Notes: generated by a model from the sequence alone, not told the origin. Counted from the stretch's first letter, positions 21,608 through 29,151 are shown. The stretch: DNA of 29,151 nt from an uncultured Collinsella sp. (GCA_900754445.1 CAAECW010000111.1:1-29151), one strand, 5' to 3'. Translations and numbers: made by a program.

Positions 21608-21737
21608 ACGTGTCTCCTATCGGTTTCGACCTAAAGCCCAGCGCAGATGCTCGGGCAATATAAACAAACGTCGTTATGATATACCTACTGGCCTGCGAGA
21701 TAAACCCCAAAATGAAGGCGTCGTGATGATGGCCCCT

Positions 21738-21770
21738 TTGGTGCAAAGAAACCTGACCTCAATGCACCAA
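21738..21770 (-). repeat. REP-like palindrome after the DUF6020 stop
   Basis: TTGGTGCA (21738-21745) and TGCACCAA (21763-21770) form a perfect 8-bp stem. On the minus strand the loop holds GAGGTCAGGTTTC, a variant of the GGGACAGGTTT loop at 19118 and 23976. The stem begins one base after the TAA codon. Confidence 0.65.
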
Positions 21771-21771
21771 G

Positions 21772-23955
21772 TTAGAACCAGAGGAAGTCGCTGCGGGTGA
21801 CGGTGGCGCCGATGGCGAAGGGCATGCAGGCGATGACCGGATACAGGTAGCGCATGTAAGTCGAGCCGTTGCACGGGCCAATCAGGCACACGGCGAGCAC
21901 GCCCAACAGCGGCACCCAGATCGCCAGCGCACGCCATGAATGACGACGCAGCAGGTAGACCACCACGGCGATCATGATCCACACATAGGTGGCCGAGCTC
22001 ATGGTGAGCGAGATAAAGGGAACACGCTGCACCGCCACACGGTATAGGTTGATCAGATGGTCACACCAGCGCACCACGTTGCTGTCAACCGGATGGAAGT
22101 CGAAGTACTTGAGGTTGTCGGGACGCGCCATGATCTCGGCACTACGCGCCGTGCTGTAGACCCAGGCATCGCGCGCGCTCGGATAAAAATAACCATAGTA
22201 GTTATTGATAAGCGCCGAAATATAGCACTCGGGATCCTTCTTAAACATCTGAGCCCATACCTCAAAATAGGCCTTGATGTCCTCCTGCGAGGCGTACTCG
22301 TTAAAGCAGTTCTTGACGGCATCGGACTTGTCGGGGTTGTAGCGGCGGCCCAGGTTCTCGTACTTGAGTACGCGATCGATCACGGCACGCTCTTCGTCGG
22401 TCACCGAACCGTCGCAAGGAGCCTCCACGATGGTGCCGTCCTCCTTAACCGTAGGGTTGACGCCCGAGTTAAGACCGTCGTGCTTTTGGACAAAGCGCGC
22501 TGTCTGCTGAAACGGAATCGAGAGGATTTCGCGCTTGGAGCCGGGCGTAATGTCGTGCGCCGGCATAAAGACCTTGGTGAAGTACATATTAGAGGCAAGG
22601 CAGAGTGCAAGCACTGCAAGAACTCCCACCCAGCGGAAACGCGGGATGGCGCCCGAAGACGCAGCACCAGTCTGCTTGGCTGCACGACGAGCCACATGCA
22701 CGTCCCATACGCAAAACGCCGCCGCGATTACGCATGCCGTCAGGGGAAACACCAGGCCGCCGTTGCGCAGAAACGTGGAACCCATGGCGCCCAGAGCGAG
22801 CAGCAGCCAGTCGTGGCGCGCAAAGAGCACGGGGGCTTTCTCGCCTGCTCGCTCAACATTGGCATCACGACGGGGCAAGCCACATGCCACGAGCTTGACG
22901 GTCTGTACCAGCAGAACCAAGAACGCGTCGGCAAAGAGCACGTCTTTGGTGAGCAACGCCGCGTAGTTAGAGAACATCGGCATAAACGCAAAGAACAGCA
23001 GGATCGCACCGCGAACCGGCAGGCTCACGCCCAGTTTGCGCAGCGACGAGATGAAATAGGCCATGCAGGCGGCCGTAATGACGAACTGGGCGCAGGTGTA
23101 GATAGCAAGACCTGCGTTGGCGCTGTTGAACAGCGAAAGCCCCAGCTGAACGCACGAGCCGATAATGGCCGTGTGCACTACAGGATGATGCCCGTTGAGC
23201 AGCACGTTGGGATTGAGTAGGCGCAGGTAGTCGCTCGTGCCGTTGGGATAGTTGAACCACTGGCGAATCTGCGCGCCGGTGTCTCCCATAAAAAGACCGG
23301 GCAACGAAGCGATGAGCGTGGGCGCCCAGACGATCATAAGCACCAGAAAGGGCCCAGCAAAGGGATGGACCGAGAGCACGGCGTGAGCCACGCGCCATAT
23401 GCGGCCAAAGTGCGCCTCGGAAAACGGGATGCGTCGGGAGCTCAGCCAATCCAGGCACTCAAAAGCCAGATAGAAGGCCACGATCGCCAGAAGCATCCAG
23501 CCCGCGCCGCCAATCCAGGCGCAGATGATACGGGCTTTGTCGCCAAGGACAATCTCGGCCGAGTCGGTGAGATCGTAGCTGCGGCCGAACACCATGCAGA
23601 TGGCGAAGAACAGCGACGGCAGAATGATCGATGGGCGCCAGGTGTCGCCACGGCCAAAGAACACGTAGCGAAACGGCAAGGTGAGCAGGCAGGCAAGTGC
23701 AAGCAGCATGACCGCGTCGGTATGGCCGGCAAACGAGAGGAGTACCTCGTAGCACACGTACAGCATGCCCGAGGCTTTGGGGTCAATCGCCAAGACTGCG
23801 TTGCTCGACACCGGGGCGGGATCGATGGAAAACGCCGTGGTCGCCAACAGCGCAAGCAAAAAAGCGATGAGTGTCTGCTTGGCGGGGTAGCGCTTAAACC
23901 AGACGATGCGAGCGGCATCGCGCGCAGCCGTTGTGGAGAGGTCGGAATCCTTCAC
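21772..23955 (-). CDS. DUF6020-type polytopic membrane protein (GT-C-like)
   Basis: The 727-residue protein has about 12-14 membrane helices and a soluble C-proximal segment (residues about 480-640). After the fifth or sixth helix there is a loop with GLFMGDTGAQIRQWF and LNGHHPVVHTAI. The conserved D and the HH motif resemble acceptor and metal residues in the first large loop of GT-C glycosyltransferases, so a lipid-linked sugar transferase is a fair guess. The assignment to DUF6020 is from memory of the family. The start is GTG 23955 with a weak AAAGG 11 bases upstream. It is bordered by REP-like palindromes on both sides and is probably monocistronic. Confidence 0.75.
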   Translation of the reverse strand: MKDSDLSTTAARDAARIVWFKRYPAKQTLIAFLLALLATTAFSIDPAPVSSNAVLAIDPKASGMLYVCYEVLLSFAGHTDAVMLLALACLLTLPFRYVFFGRGDTWRPSIILPSLFFAICMVFGRSYDLTDSAEIVLGDKARIICAWIGGAGWMLLAIVAFYLAFECLDWLSSRRIPFSEAHFGRIWRVAHAVLSVHPFAGPFLVLMIVWAPTLIASLPGLFMGDTGAQIRQWFNYPNGTSDYLRLLNPNVLLNGHHPVVHTAIIGSCVQLGLSLFNSANAGLAIYTCAQFVITAACMAYFISSLRKLGVSLPVRGAILLFFAFMPMFSNYAALLTKDVLFADAFLVLLVQTVKLVACGLPRRDANVERAGEKAPVLFARHDWLLLALGAMGSTFLRNGGLVFPLTACVIAAAFCVWDVHVARRAAKQTGAASSGAIPRFRWVGVLAVLALCLASNMYFTKVFMPAHDITPGSKREILSIPFQQTARFVQKHDGLNSGVNPTVKEDGTIVEAPCDGSVTDEERAVIDRVLKYENLGRRYNPDKSDAVKNCFNEYASQEDIKAYFEVWAQMFKKDPECYISALINNYYGYFYPSARDAWVYSTARSAEIMARPDNLKYFDFHPVDSNVVRWCDHLINLYRVAVQRVPFISLTMSSATYVWIMIAVVVYLLRRHSWRALAIWVPLLGVLAVCLIGPCNGSTYMRYLYPVIACMPFAIGATVTRSDFLWF

Positions 23956-23975
23956 AGTCCAAAGAGCCTTTCTAG

Positions 23976-24014
23976 AAACCTGCCAAAAAGGGACAGGTTT
24001 ATTTTGGCAGGTTT
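23976..24014 (+). repeat. REP-like palindrome upstream of the DUF6020 gene
   Basis: AAACCTGCCAAAA (23976-23988) and TTTTGGCAGGTTT (24002-24014) form a perfect 13-bp stem. The plus-strand loop is AGGGACAGGTTTA. The right flank TATCTGGGGAAACGTT matches the flank of the 19118 copy. It lies in opposite orientation to the copy at 24059-24089, 45 bp away. Confidence 0.85.
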
Positions 24015-24058
24015 TATCTGGGGAAACGTTACTGTTCTGTCATCGTTGCCCAGCAAAC

Positions 24059-24089
24059 CACCACAAAGGCGCCTGTCCCCTTTGTGGTG
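24059..24089 (-). repeat. REP-like palindrome after the lgt stop
   Basis: CACCACAAAG (24059-24068) and CTTTGTGGTG (24080-24089) form a perfect 10-bp stem; the minus-strand loop is GGGACAGGCGC. It begins one base after the lgt stop. GGGGACAGG-type loops recur in palindromic repeats of many genomes, often near REP-associated Y1 transposases; none is in the window. Confidence 0.8.
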
Positions 24090-24090
24090 A

Positions 24091-24912
24091 TTAGGCGTCG
24101 AGGTAGATGCGCTGGGGTTGGTTGCGGCGACGAGCAAAGATGATGAGCGCCAGGCCCGCGATTACGAGCGGCAGGCTCAGCAGCTGACCCATGGTGATGA
24201 CGCCACCAAGTAGATAGCCCAGCTGGGCATCGGGCACGCGCACAAACTCAATGAGGAAGCGGACGATGCCGTAACCCATCACGAACACGCCCATAAACGT
24301 ACCCTGGGGCAGCAGCGGCTTTTTGCGGCTGAGCACCTGCAGAATGCAAAAGAGCACGATGCCCTCAAGAAATGCCTCGTAGAGCTGGGAGGGGTGACGC
24401 GGCATATCGCCCGCGGTGCCACCGAAGACCACGCCCCAGGGCAGATCGGTCGGCTTGCCCCACAGCTCACCGTTGACAAAGTTGGCACAACGGCCCAGGC
24501 ACAAGGCCAGCGGCGCGCCGATGACAGCAAGGTCTGCCAAAGTCCATGCGTCGAGCTTATACATGCGGCACACGATGATGCCGCCGATAATGCCGCCCAC
24601 CAAACCGCCATGGAAGCTCATGCCGCCCTCGTTGGTGGCAAAGATCTCGAGCGGGTGCGCCCAGTAGTAGCCATCACCGTAAAAGACGACGTAGAACAGG
24701 CGCGCACCGATAATGAGGCCAAAGACCACACCGACCACGACACTCGTCAGGTCGTCAATCGTGATGTTAAAGCCCCAGCGACGCTGCGTGCGGTACATGA
24801 CGACCGCCGTGAGCAGAGCGCCGACCACGTAGGCCAGGCCGTACCAGTAGATGGTGATGGGGCCCGCCGAGATCGCGACAGGATCAAGCATATGGTAGAA
24901 GTCGTTGAGCAT
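24091..24912 (-). CDS. lgt: Prolipoprotein diacylglyceryl transferase Lgt
   Basis: Lgt moves diacylglycerol from phosphatidylglycerol onto the lipobox cysteine of prolipoproteins in the cytoplasmic membrane. The 273 residues contain the hallmark HGGLVGG (101-107), GRCANFVNGE (140-149) and HPSQLYEA (173-180), with about seven membrane helices. ATG 24912 is chosen because AGGAGGGT lies four bases upstream; an open frame 25 codons longer has no such site. It is a single gene, separated from nfuA by a terminator and from DUF6020 by two palindromes. Confidence 0.96.
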   Translation of the reverse strand: MLNDFYHMLDPVAISAGPITIYWYGLAYVVGALLTAVVMYRTQRRWGFNITIDDLTSVVVGVVFGLIIGARLFYVVFYGDGYYWAHPLEIFATNEGGMSFHGGLVGGIIGGIIVCRMYKLDAWTLADLAVIGAPLALCLGRCANFVNGELWGKPTDLPWGVVFGGTAGDMPRHPSQLYEAFLEGIVLFCILQVLSRKKPLLPQGTFMGVFVMGYGIVRFLIEFVRVPDAQLGYLLGGVITMGQLLSLPLVIAGLALIIFARRRNQPQRIYLDA

Positions 24913-24937
24913 GTCGACCCTCCTACTCCCTACATAC

Positions 24938-24976
24938 AAATGCGGCCGCGGGCCTTGCGCTCGCAGCCGCATATTT
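24938..24976 (-). terminator. Terminator of the NfuA-like gene
   Basis: ATGCGGC (24940-24946) and GCCGCAT (24966-24972) pair, extended by AAA/TTT with one unpaired base. On the minus strand ATTTGTATG follows. A second small TGCGGA/TCCGCA hairpin lies just upstream on the minus strand at about 24994-25011. Confidence 0.6.
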
Positions 24977-25021
24977 GGGCGTAACATCTATGCGGAGTAT
25001 GCCGTCCGCAGCTTTCGCATC

Positions 25022-25300
25022 TTAGAATGGCGCGTACTCATCGTACAGGTCGTCGGTCTCGCCGGAGGCATTGACCTGCTCGACACGGGTAACGCCGGGC
25101 ACATGCTCCTTGAGGATACGCTCGATACCCATGGACAGGGTAAGTGCGCTCATAGGGCAGCCGGCGCAGGCGCCCTGCAGCTCCAGCTTGACGACGCCCT
25201 CGTCGTCGACGCCCACATACTCCATATCGCCGCCGTCAGCCTGCAGGTTGGGGCGAATCTCTTCAAGAACCTTCTTAAGCAGCTCTTCGTTAACAGCCAC
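25022..25300 (-). CDS. NifU-like Fe-S scaffold protein (NfuA type)
   Basis: This 92-residue protein is a stand-alone NifU C-terminal domain that carries a bridging [4Fe-4S] cluster between two subunits and hands it to client enzymes. The cluster motif is C45-A-G-C48 in GACAGCPMS, and LQADGGDMEYVGVDDEG is the conserved N-terminal half. The start is GTG 25300 with AGGAG five bases upstream. A short hydrophilic tail, ETDDLYDEYAPF, follows the domain. It is probably monocistronic. Confidence 0.93.
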   Translation of the reverse strand: MAVNEELLKKVLEEIRPNLQADGGDMEYVGVDDEGVVKLELQGACAGCPMSALTLSMGIERILKEHVPGVTRVEQVNASGETDDLYDEYAPF

Positions 25301-25415
25301 AGGGGCTCCTTTCTCACAATTACGCGGGCGCGCCCGCGGACAGGGGCTATGTTACTACAGCCATGTACCCGCTTAGGCGCCAGCCATGCGTGCGGACACG
25401 ACTTTCACGAGCGGT

Positions 25416-25452
25416 CAATTTGGGACGGGTCTCTTTTGGCTGTTTTGCCGCC
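25416..25452. repeat. GGGACGGG motif after the dCMP deaminase gene
   Basis: Plus strand GTCAATTTGGGACGGGTCTC followed by TTTTGGC resembles the GGGACAGGTTT-TTTTGGC order of the 19118 and 23976 palindromes, but I see no strong stem. It lies about 20-55 bases after the deaminase stop. Another feature of the same spacer is a perfect 16-bp palindrome CGCGGGCGCGCCCGCG at about 25323-25338, upstream of nfuA. Confidence 0.35.
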
Positions 25453-25470
25453 AGTTGGCGTTGCTATGCG

Positions 25471-25995
25471 CTACTGCTGAGCCTGCCCCTCGGTGCCGAT
25501 GTGAACATCGACGATAACCTGGCGGTAGCTGATGCCGCAAGAGTCGAGGATACGGCGGCTGATGCGTCCATCATCGGTGTCGGCATACTTATTGTCCAGG
25601 TAGACGACCTCGCCCACGCCCACCTGCGCCAGGATCTTGGCGCAGTCGTGGCACGGGAACAGCGTGACGTAAACCGTGGAACCCTCGAGATCCTTGAGTG
25701 AGCCACGGTAGTTGAGCACGGCGTTTGCCTCGGCATGGACCACGTAGTTGTGCTTGTCCTGCAGCGGGTCGTCGCTCGTACCCCACGGGAAAAAGTCGTC
25801 GTTGAGCGCCGAGGGCGTACCGTTGTAGCCCACCGAAAGGATGCGGTGGTTGGTGCTGGCGATACACGCGCCCACCTGCGTGTTGGGGTCCTTGCTGCGG
25901 CGCTGCGCGGCGATGGCCACGCTCATAAAGAACTCGTCCCAGCTGATGACGTCCAGGCGCTTGCCTGACGAAGTTTGATGAAGATCGTCCGACAT
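25471..25995 (-). CDS. Deoxycytidylate (dCMP) deaminase
   Basis: The enzyme converts dCMP to dUMP for thymidylate synthesis. The 174 residues show the zinc-deaminase signature: H87-A-E89 in VVHAEANAVLN, with E89 as proton shuttle, and C115/C118 in PCHDCAK. The N-terminal SKDPNTQVGACI and GYNGTP match dCMP deaminases and ComEB more than free-nucleoside deaminases. ATG 25995 is chosen because GGAGG lies eight bases upstream; the in-frame GTG at 26004 overlaps that site. The role in competence suggested by the ComEB name does not follow from the sequence. Confidence 0.92.
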   Translation of the reverse strand: MSDDLHQTSSGKRLDVISWDEFFMSVAIAAQRRSKDPNTQVGACIASTNHRILSVGYNGTPSALNDDFFPWGTSDDPLQDKHNYVVHAEANAVLNYRGSLKDLEGSTVYVTLFPCHDCAKILAQVGVGEVVYLDNKYADTDDGRISRRILDSCGISYRQVIVDVHIGTEGQAQQ

Positions 25996-26079
25996 GGCAG
26001 ACACCTCCGTAATCGCAATAGTTTGACCTATTGTAGCAGGTGAAAGGTGGAGGCGTTTGTCCCACCGGCGCCCTCACTT

Positions 26080-26931
26080 TTACACGCGGCGGGGCTTTTG
26101 GTTGATGCGGTACAGCTCGGCGAGACCCCGCAGCGTCAGTGCGTCGTCTACCGTCAGGCTGTGGCCGACCAACGCCGCGAGCGCCTCGGCATCGTCGCCG
26201 GTAATGACGATGGGCACGCCATCCTCCCCCGCCGCCTTGGTCGAGCGCATCTCGGCAAGCACCATGTCGAGCATGCCGTCGATGCGGGCTACCTCGCCCA
26301 GAACCACGCCCGAGCGCATGGCCTCGCGCGTGTTGCGGCCGATGACGTGCGTTGGCGCCGAAGGCTCAACCTGCGGCAGGCGCGCCGCAGCAGCCGAAAG
26401 CGAGCGGGCGCCAAGCGCCAAACCCGGCGCGATGACGCCGCCCACAAAGGTACCGCGCGCGTCGATGACCTCGATATTGGTCGTGGTACCCAAGTCGATC
26501 ACGATACAGGGAGAGCCGTAGACGGCACGAGCCGCCACGGCATCGGCGATGCGGTCGGGGCCGATCTCGGCCGGGTCGTCGTAGTGCACGGGCATGCCGG
26601 TCTTGAGGCCCGGCCCCACGGTGAGCACGCGCCCCGTGCAGATACGGGAAAGAGCCGCCTTCCACGGGCGCTCGAGCGCCGGCACCACGCAGCTCAGCAC
26701 GGCCGCCGTGGGCACGAGCGCGCCGGGCATGCCCGCATCGGCCGCCAGCGCGGCCATGACTTGAGCGAGACGCATACGCGCTTCGTCGGCCGTAATGCTC
26801 GATGGCGTCGTGATCTCGCACGTCGCAAGCGGGCATTCCTGCGCCGCGGCCGAATCCTCTGCAAACAGACCAAAGCGAATGAACGTGTTACCCACGTCGA
26901 CCGTCAATATATATGCGCACCCATTAAGCAT
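26080..26931 (-). CDS. coaX: Type III pantothenate kinase CoaX
   Basis: CoaX phosphorylates pantothenate, the first step to coenzyme A. The 283-residue protein shows the ASKHA fold: DVGNTFIRFG (11-20) for phosphate, DRIADAVAA, and IDLGTTTNIEVID for ATP, followed by GGVIAPGLALGARSL. ATG 26931 has AAGGAG eight bases upstream; the frame is open 18 codons further but without a site. It is divergent from the OPT transporter; the two share a 190-bp region with facing -10-like boxes and a palindrome at 26980-26997. Type III kinases are not inhibited by CoA, so control may be at transcription. Confidence 0.95.
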   Translation of the reverse strand: MLNGCAYILTVDVGNTFIRFGLFAEDSAAAQECPLATCEITTPSSITADEARMRLAQVMAALAADAGMPGALVPTAAVLSCVVPALERPWKAALSRICTGRVLTVGPGLKTGMPVHYDDPAEIGPDRIADAVAARAVYGSPCIVIDLGTTTNIEVIDARGTFVGGVIAPGLALGARSLSAAAARLPQVEPSAPTHVIGRNTREAMRSGVVLGEVARIDGMLDMVLAEMRSTKAAGEDGVPIVITGDDAEALAALVGHSLTVDDALTLRGLAELYRINQKPRRV

Positions 26932-26958
26932 CGTCGGCGCTCCTTTCGTCTGCCCAGC

Positions 26959-27013
26959 AGTATATCGCCTACCTAAACCAGTCATCCCAAAATGACTAGC
27001 TTACGGCTATACT
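26959..27013. promoter_or_regulatory. Divergent coaX/OPT promoter region with 18-bp palindrome
   Basis: AGTCAT and ATGACT form a perfect inverted repeat spaced by six bases at 26980-26997. A minus-strand TATACT (26964-26959) faces coaX and a plus-strand TATACT (27008-27013) faces the transporter. The palindrome covers the expected -35 of both, and neither -35 resembles the consensus, so a regulator probably binds here. The regulator is unknown. Confidence 0.5.
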
Positions 27014-27123
27014 GGTGCGCGGTCGCGCGCGAGCTCACGCGGCGGCCCTTGGTAACCCGACTTCCCGCGCCGTATCCGTAGCGGCGCTCCCGGGGGAAGC
27101 GGATATACGCAAAGGAGTTCAAT

Positions 27124-28827
27124 ATGAGCAATCCCTCGAACCGCGCTTCGATGCGCGGGCAACTCACGCTGCGCGGCGTCGTCATCGGCGTCCTTGGCTG
27201 CGTGATCATCACGGCAAGCTCGGCCTACACCGCCCTCAAGATGGGCGCTCTCCCCTGGCCGATCGTCTTCGCTGCCGTCATCTCGCTGTTCTTCCTTAAG
27301 CTCATGGGCAATGCCAGCCTCAACGAGGCCAACGTCACCCACACCATCATGTCCGCGGGCGCCATGGTCGCCGGCGGCCTAGCGTTTACCATCCCGGGTG
27401 CCTGGATGCTGGGCTATGCCGACCAGATCAGCTGGCTCGACATGTTTATCGTGGCACTCGCCGGCACCATCCTGGGCCTGCTGGCCACCGCGCTCATCCA
27501 CCGTCACTTTATCGTGGACGCCGCGCTTGAGTTCCCCACCGGCAACGCCGCAGCTCAGACCCTGCGCGCCACCGAGGCCGGCGGCAAAACCGGCAAGCAG
27601 CTCTTTGGCTCCATGGCCATCGCCGGCATCTATAGCGTGCTGCGCGACGCCCTGGGCGTGGTGCCCAGCATGCTATGCACGCTCAACATCCCCGGCGTGA
27701 CCTTTGCCATCTACAACTCGCCCATGCTGCTCTCCGTCGGCTTCCTCGTGGGCTTCGCCCCGGTCGCCTTCTGGTTTGCCGGCGCCCTGCTGGGCAACTT
27801 TGGCATCATCGTGGGCGGCACCGCTGCCGGTCTGTTCGACGTTATGACTGCGCAAGGCATCGTCAAGTCCCTGGGCATGGGCCTCATGATGGGCTTTGGC
27901 GTCGCCGTCGTCCTCAAGGACATCCTGCCGCAGGTCGCCGGTATCGTCCGCGGTCTTGCCGCCGACAGCTCCACCGACACCGACGAGCAGTCGCTCATCT
28001 CGGGATCGCTTAAGCTCGACGCCGGCATCATCGGCCTGGGCGCTGCCGCCATCGCCGTGATCATCGCCATCGTGCTTAACCTTGGCCCCGTTCCGGCCGT
28101 CATCGTGACGCTATTCACCTTTGTCACCACCATCATGAGCGCACAGAGCTGCGGCCAGACGGGCATCGACCCCATGGAGATCTTTGGCCTCATCGTTATG
28201 CTCATCGTGGCCGCCTTCGCGCAGATCGCTCAGGTCAAGCTGTTCTTTATCGCCGGCATCGTAGCCGTGGCGTGCGGCCTTGCGGGCGACGTCATGAACG
28301 ACTTTAAGGCCGGCGCCGTGCTGGGCACCAACCCGCGTGCGCAGTGGATCGGCCAAGCCATTGGCGGCATCGTGGGTGCCCTGGTCGCTGCCGCTGTCAT
28401 GGTCGCGCTCGTCACCGCCTATGGTCCGGACGCCTTCGGCCCCGACAAGAGCTTTGTGGCCGCGCAGGCAAGCGTGGTCGCCACCATGGTCTCGGGCATC
28501 CCGAGCGTGCCGTGGTTCGCAGGTGGCTTTATCGCCGGCATCGTCATGTACTGGCTTGGCATTCCGGCCATGATGATCGGCCTGGGCGTGTACCTGCCGT
28601 TCTACATGTCACTCACGGCATTTCTGGGCTCCTGCGTCAAGCTCGCCTACGACAAGTGGTCCGCCCACCGCGACGCCACCGCTGGTCTTTCTGACGAGGA
28701 GAGGGCTGCCAAGGACGCCGCCTTCCAAGAGCAGGGCCTGGTTGTCGCCAGCGGCCTGCTCGGCGGCGAGTCCATCGTCGGCGTTATCCTGGCGTTTGTC
28801 TCCGTGGGCTTGAGCCTGCTGGGCTAA
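27124..28827 (+). CDS. OPT-family transporter
   Basis: The 567-residue protein has about 14-16 hydrophobic helices and the oligopeptide-transporter (OPT) pattern. LTLRGVVIGVLGCVIITASS opens the first helix, EFPTGNAAAQTLRA is the conserved loop-helix, and a second-half GQAIGGIVGALVAAAVM is present. It is shorter than the 600-700 residues of many bacterial OPT proteins. The family moves peptides or metal chelates with protons; the substrate cannot be told. AGGAG lies six bases before ATG 27124. It is a single plus-strand gene with its own terminator. A soluble segment DSSTDTDEQS near residue 285 is a loop. Confidence 0.9.
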   Translation: MSNPSNRASMRGQLTLRGVVIGVLGCVIITASSAYTALKMGALPWPIVFAAVISLFFLKLMGNASLNEANVTHTIMSAGAMVAGGLAFTIPGAWMLGYADQISWLDMFIVALAGTILGLLATALIHRHFIVDAALEFPTGNAAAQTLRATEAGGKTGKQLFGSMAIAGIYSVLRDALGVVPSMLCTLNIPGVTFAIYNSPMLLSVGFLVGFAPVAFWFAGALLGNFGIIVGGTAAGLFDVMTAQGIVKSLGMGLMMGFGVAVVLKDILPQVAGIVRGLAADSSTDTDEQSLISGSLKLDAGIIGLGAAAIAVIIAIVLNLGPVPAVIVTLFTFVTTIMSAQSCGQTGIDPMEIFGLIVMLIVAAFAQIAQVKLFFIAGIVAVACGLAGDVMNDFKAGAVLGTNPRAQWIGQAIGGIVGALVAAAVMVALVTAYGPDAFGPDKSFVAAQASVVATMVSGIPSVPWFAGGFIAGIVMYWLGIPAMMIGLGVYLPFYMSLTAFLGSCVKLAYDKWSAHRDATAGLSDEERAAKDAAFQEQGLVVASGLLGGESIVGVILAFVSVGLSLLG

Positions 28828-28868
28828 GTCGAGCAGCTGCTCGACAGCAACCATATTGCCTACGGCTT

Positions 28869-28908
28869 GCCCGGTCGGTAGCTTTCGCGGCTGCCGACCG
28901 GGCTTTTT
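28869..28908 (+). terminator. Intrinsic terminator of the OPT gene
   Basis: GCCCGGTCGG (28869-28878) pairs with CCGACCGGGC (28894-28903) and TTTTT follows. It starts 42 bp after the stop codon, a textbook intrinsic terminator. Confidence 0.92.
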
Positions 28909-28926
28909 GATATCGAAACAAAGATA

Positions 28927-28959
28927 GGCCAGCGCGCTGCGTATGACAGCGCGCCGGCC
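28927..28959 (-). terminator. Hairpin serving the sortase-substrate gene
   Basis: GGCC-AGCGCGCTG pairs with CAGCGCGC-CGGCC around a short loop. On the minus strand TATCTTTGTTTCG follows, which is T-rich. It lies about 70 bp after the stop codon of the edge gene, so it probably ends that transcript. Confidence 0.7.
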
Positions 28960-29028
28960 TTATCGGTTAAGCCATCGAAGCGCTCCTGCTATGAACCGAA
29001 GTTCGTTGCAGAAACTACGCTCGAAACG

Positions 29029-29151
29029 CTACATCTGCTTGCGACGACGATCGCTCAGCGTCACACCAGCGGCCACGAGAGTGATACCGCCGATGACGAA
29101 CACCTCGCCCGCAAGAGCGGAATTGTCGCCAGTCTGGGCGAGCGCGGCAGG
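29029..29151 (-). CDS. C-terminus of a sortase-anchored surface protein (partial)
   Basis: Only the last 40 residues are in the window; the 5' part lies beyond the right edge. They read as a cell-wall sorting signal: LAQTGD, a hydrophobic stretch GEVFVIGGITLVAAGVTL, and a basic tail SDRRRKQM before TAG. LAQTG is an LPXTG variant seen in actinobacteria. The protein is therefore expected to be cut between T and G by a sortase and linked to the wall. Its main function cannot be judged. The last TAG is at 29029-29031. Confidence 0.8.
   Translation of the reverse strand, partial: PAALAQTGDNSALAGEVFVIGGITLVAAGVTLSDRRRKQM

Noticed and set aside
25323..25338. Perfect 16-bp GC palindrome as a terminator
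   Set aside because: It has no loop and no T-run; it may be just GC-rich chance or an operator, so it is only mentioned in passing.

Overview
The window looks like chromosome from a high-GC Gram-positive gut actinobacterium of the class Coriobacteriia, most like Collinsella. This rests on gene content and protein style, not on a database search. Supporting signs are strongly GC-rich third codon positions, a fused two-domain EcfA ATPase, Asp23/AmaP proteins, zinc-ribbon DUF4013 and DUF6020 membrane proteins, and a LAQTGD-type sortase signal at the right edge. I see no rRNA, tRNA, CRISPR array, phage gene or transposase. Nearly all genes lie on the minus strand; the exceptions are an M20 peptidase (14890-16353) and an OPT transporter (27124-28827).

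Reading the minus strand from right to left, the layout is as follows. The edge fragment 29029-29151 is the C-terminus of a sortase-anchored surface protein. Next come the OPT transporter (plus strand) and the divergent coaX (pantothenate kinase). A run of single-gene housekeeping units follows: dCMP deaminase, NfuA-like Fe-S scaffold, lgt, a 727-residue DUF6020 membrane protein and yebC. The amaP - DUF2273 - asp23 envelope-stress cluster (19153-20634) is next, then a YitT-family membrane protein and a zinc-ribbon DUF4013 protein with a Pro/Ala/Glu tail. Two divergent hydrolases (M20 peptidase and YtcJ-like amidohydrolase) precede about 900 bp without a convincing gene, followed by groES-groEL.

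The next unit (5350-9767) is read from an FMN riboswitch: ribU, fused ecfA-ecfA', ecfT and two FMN-type split-barrel (PPOX) proteins. This is a coherent flavin-uptake and flavin-use operon closed by a strong hairpin. The last unit is argC-argJ-argB-argD (204-5092), the acetylated part of arginine synthesis. It is preceded by two tandem ArgR-type boxes with the classical 21-bp centre spacing.

The least explained material is non-coding. The groESL operon is bracketed by two very large hairpins (9969-10111 and 12303-12513). Each has a perfect 37-bp stem of different sequence, and both share short conserved motifs around an inner stem-loop. A second family of small palindromes or motifs carrying GGGAC(A/G)GG sits directly after the stop codons of several minus-strand genes. 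A 238-bp segment with 26-bp imperfect terminal inverted repeats (12591-12828) may be a miniature mobile element.
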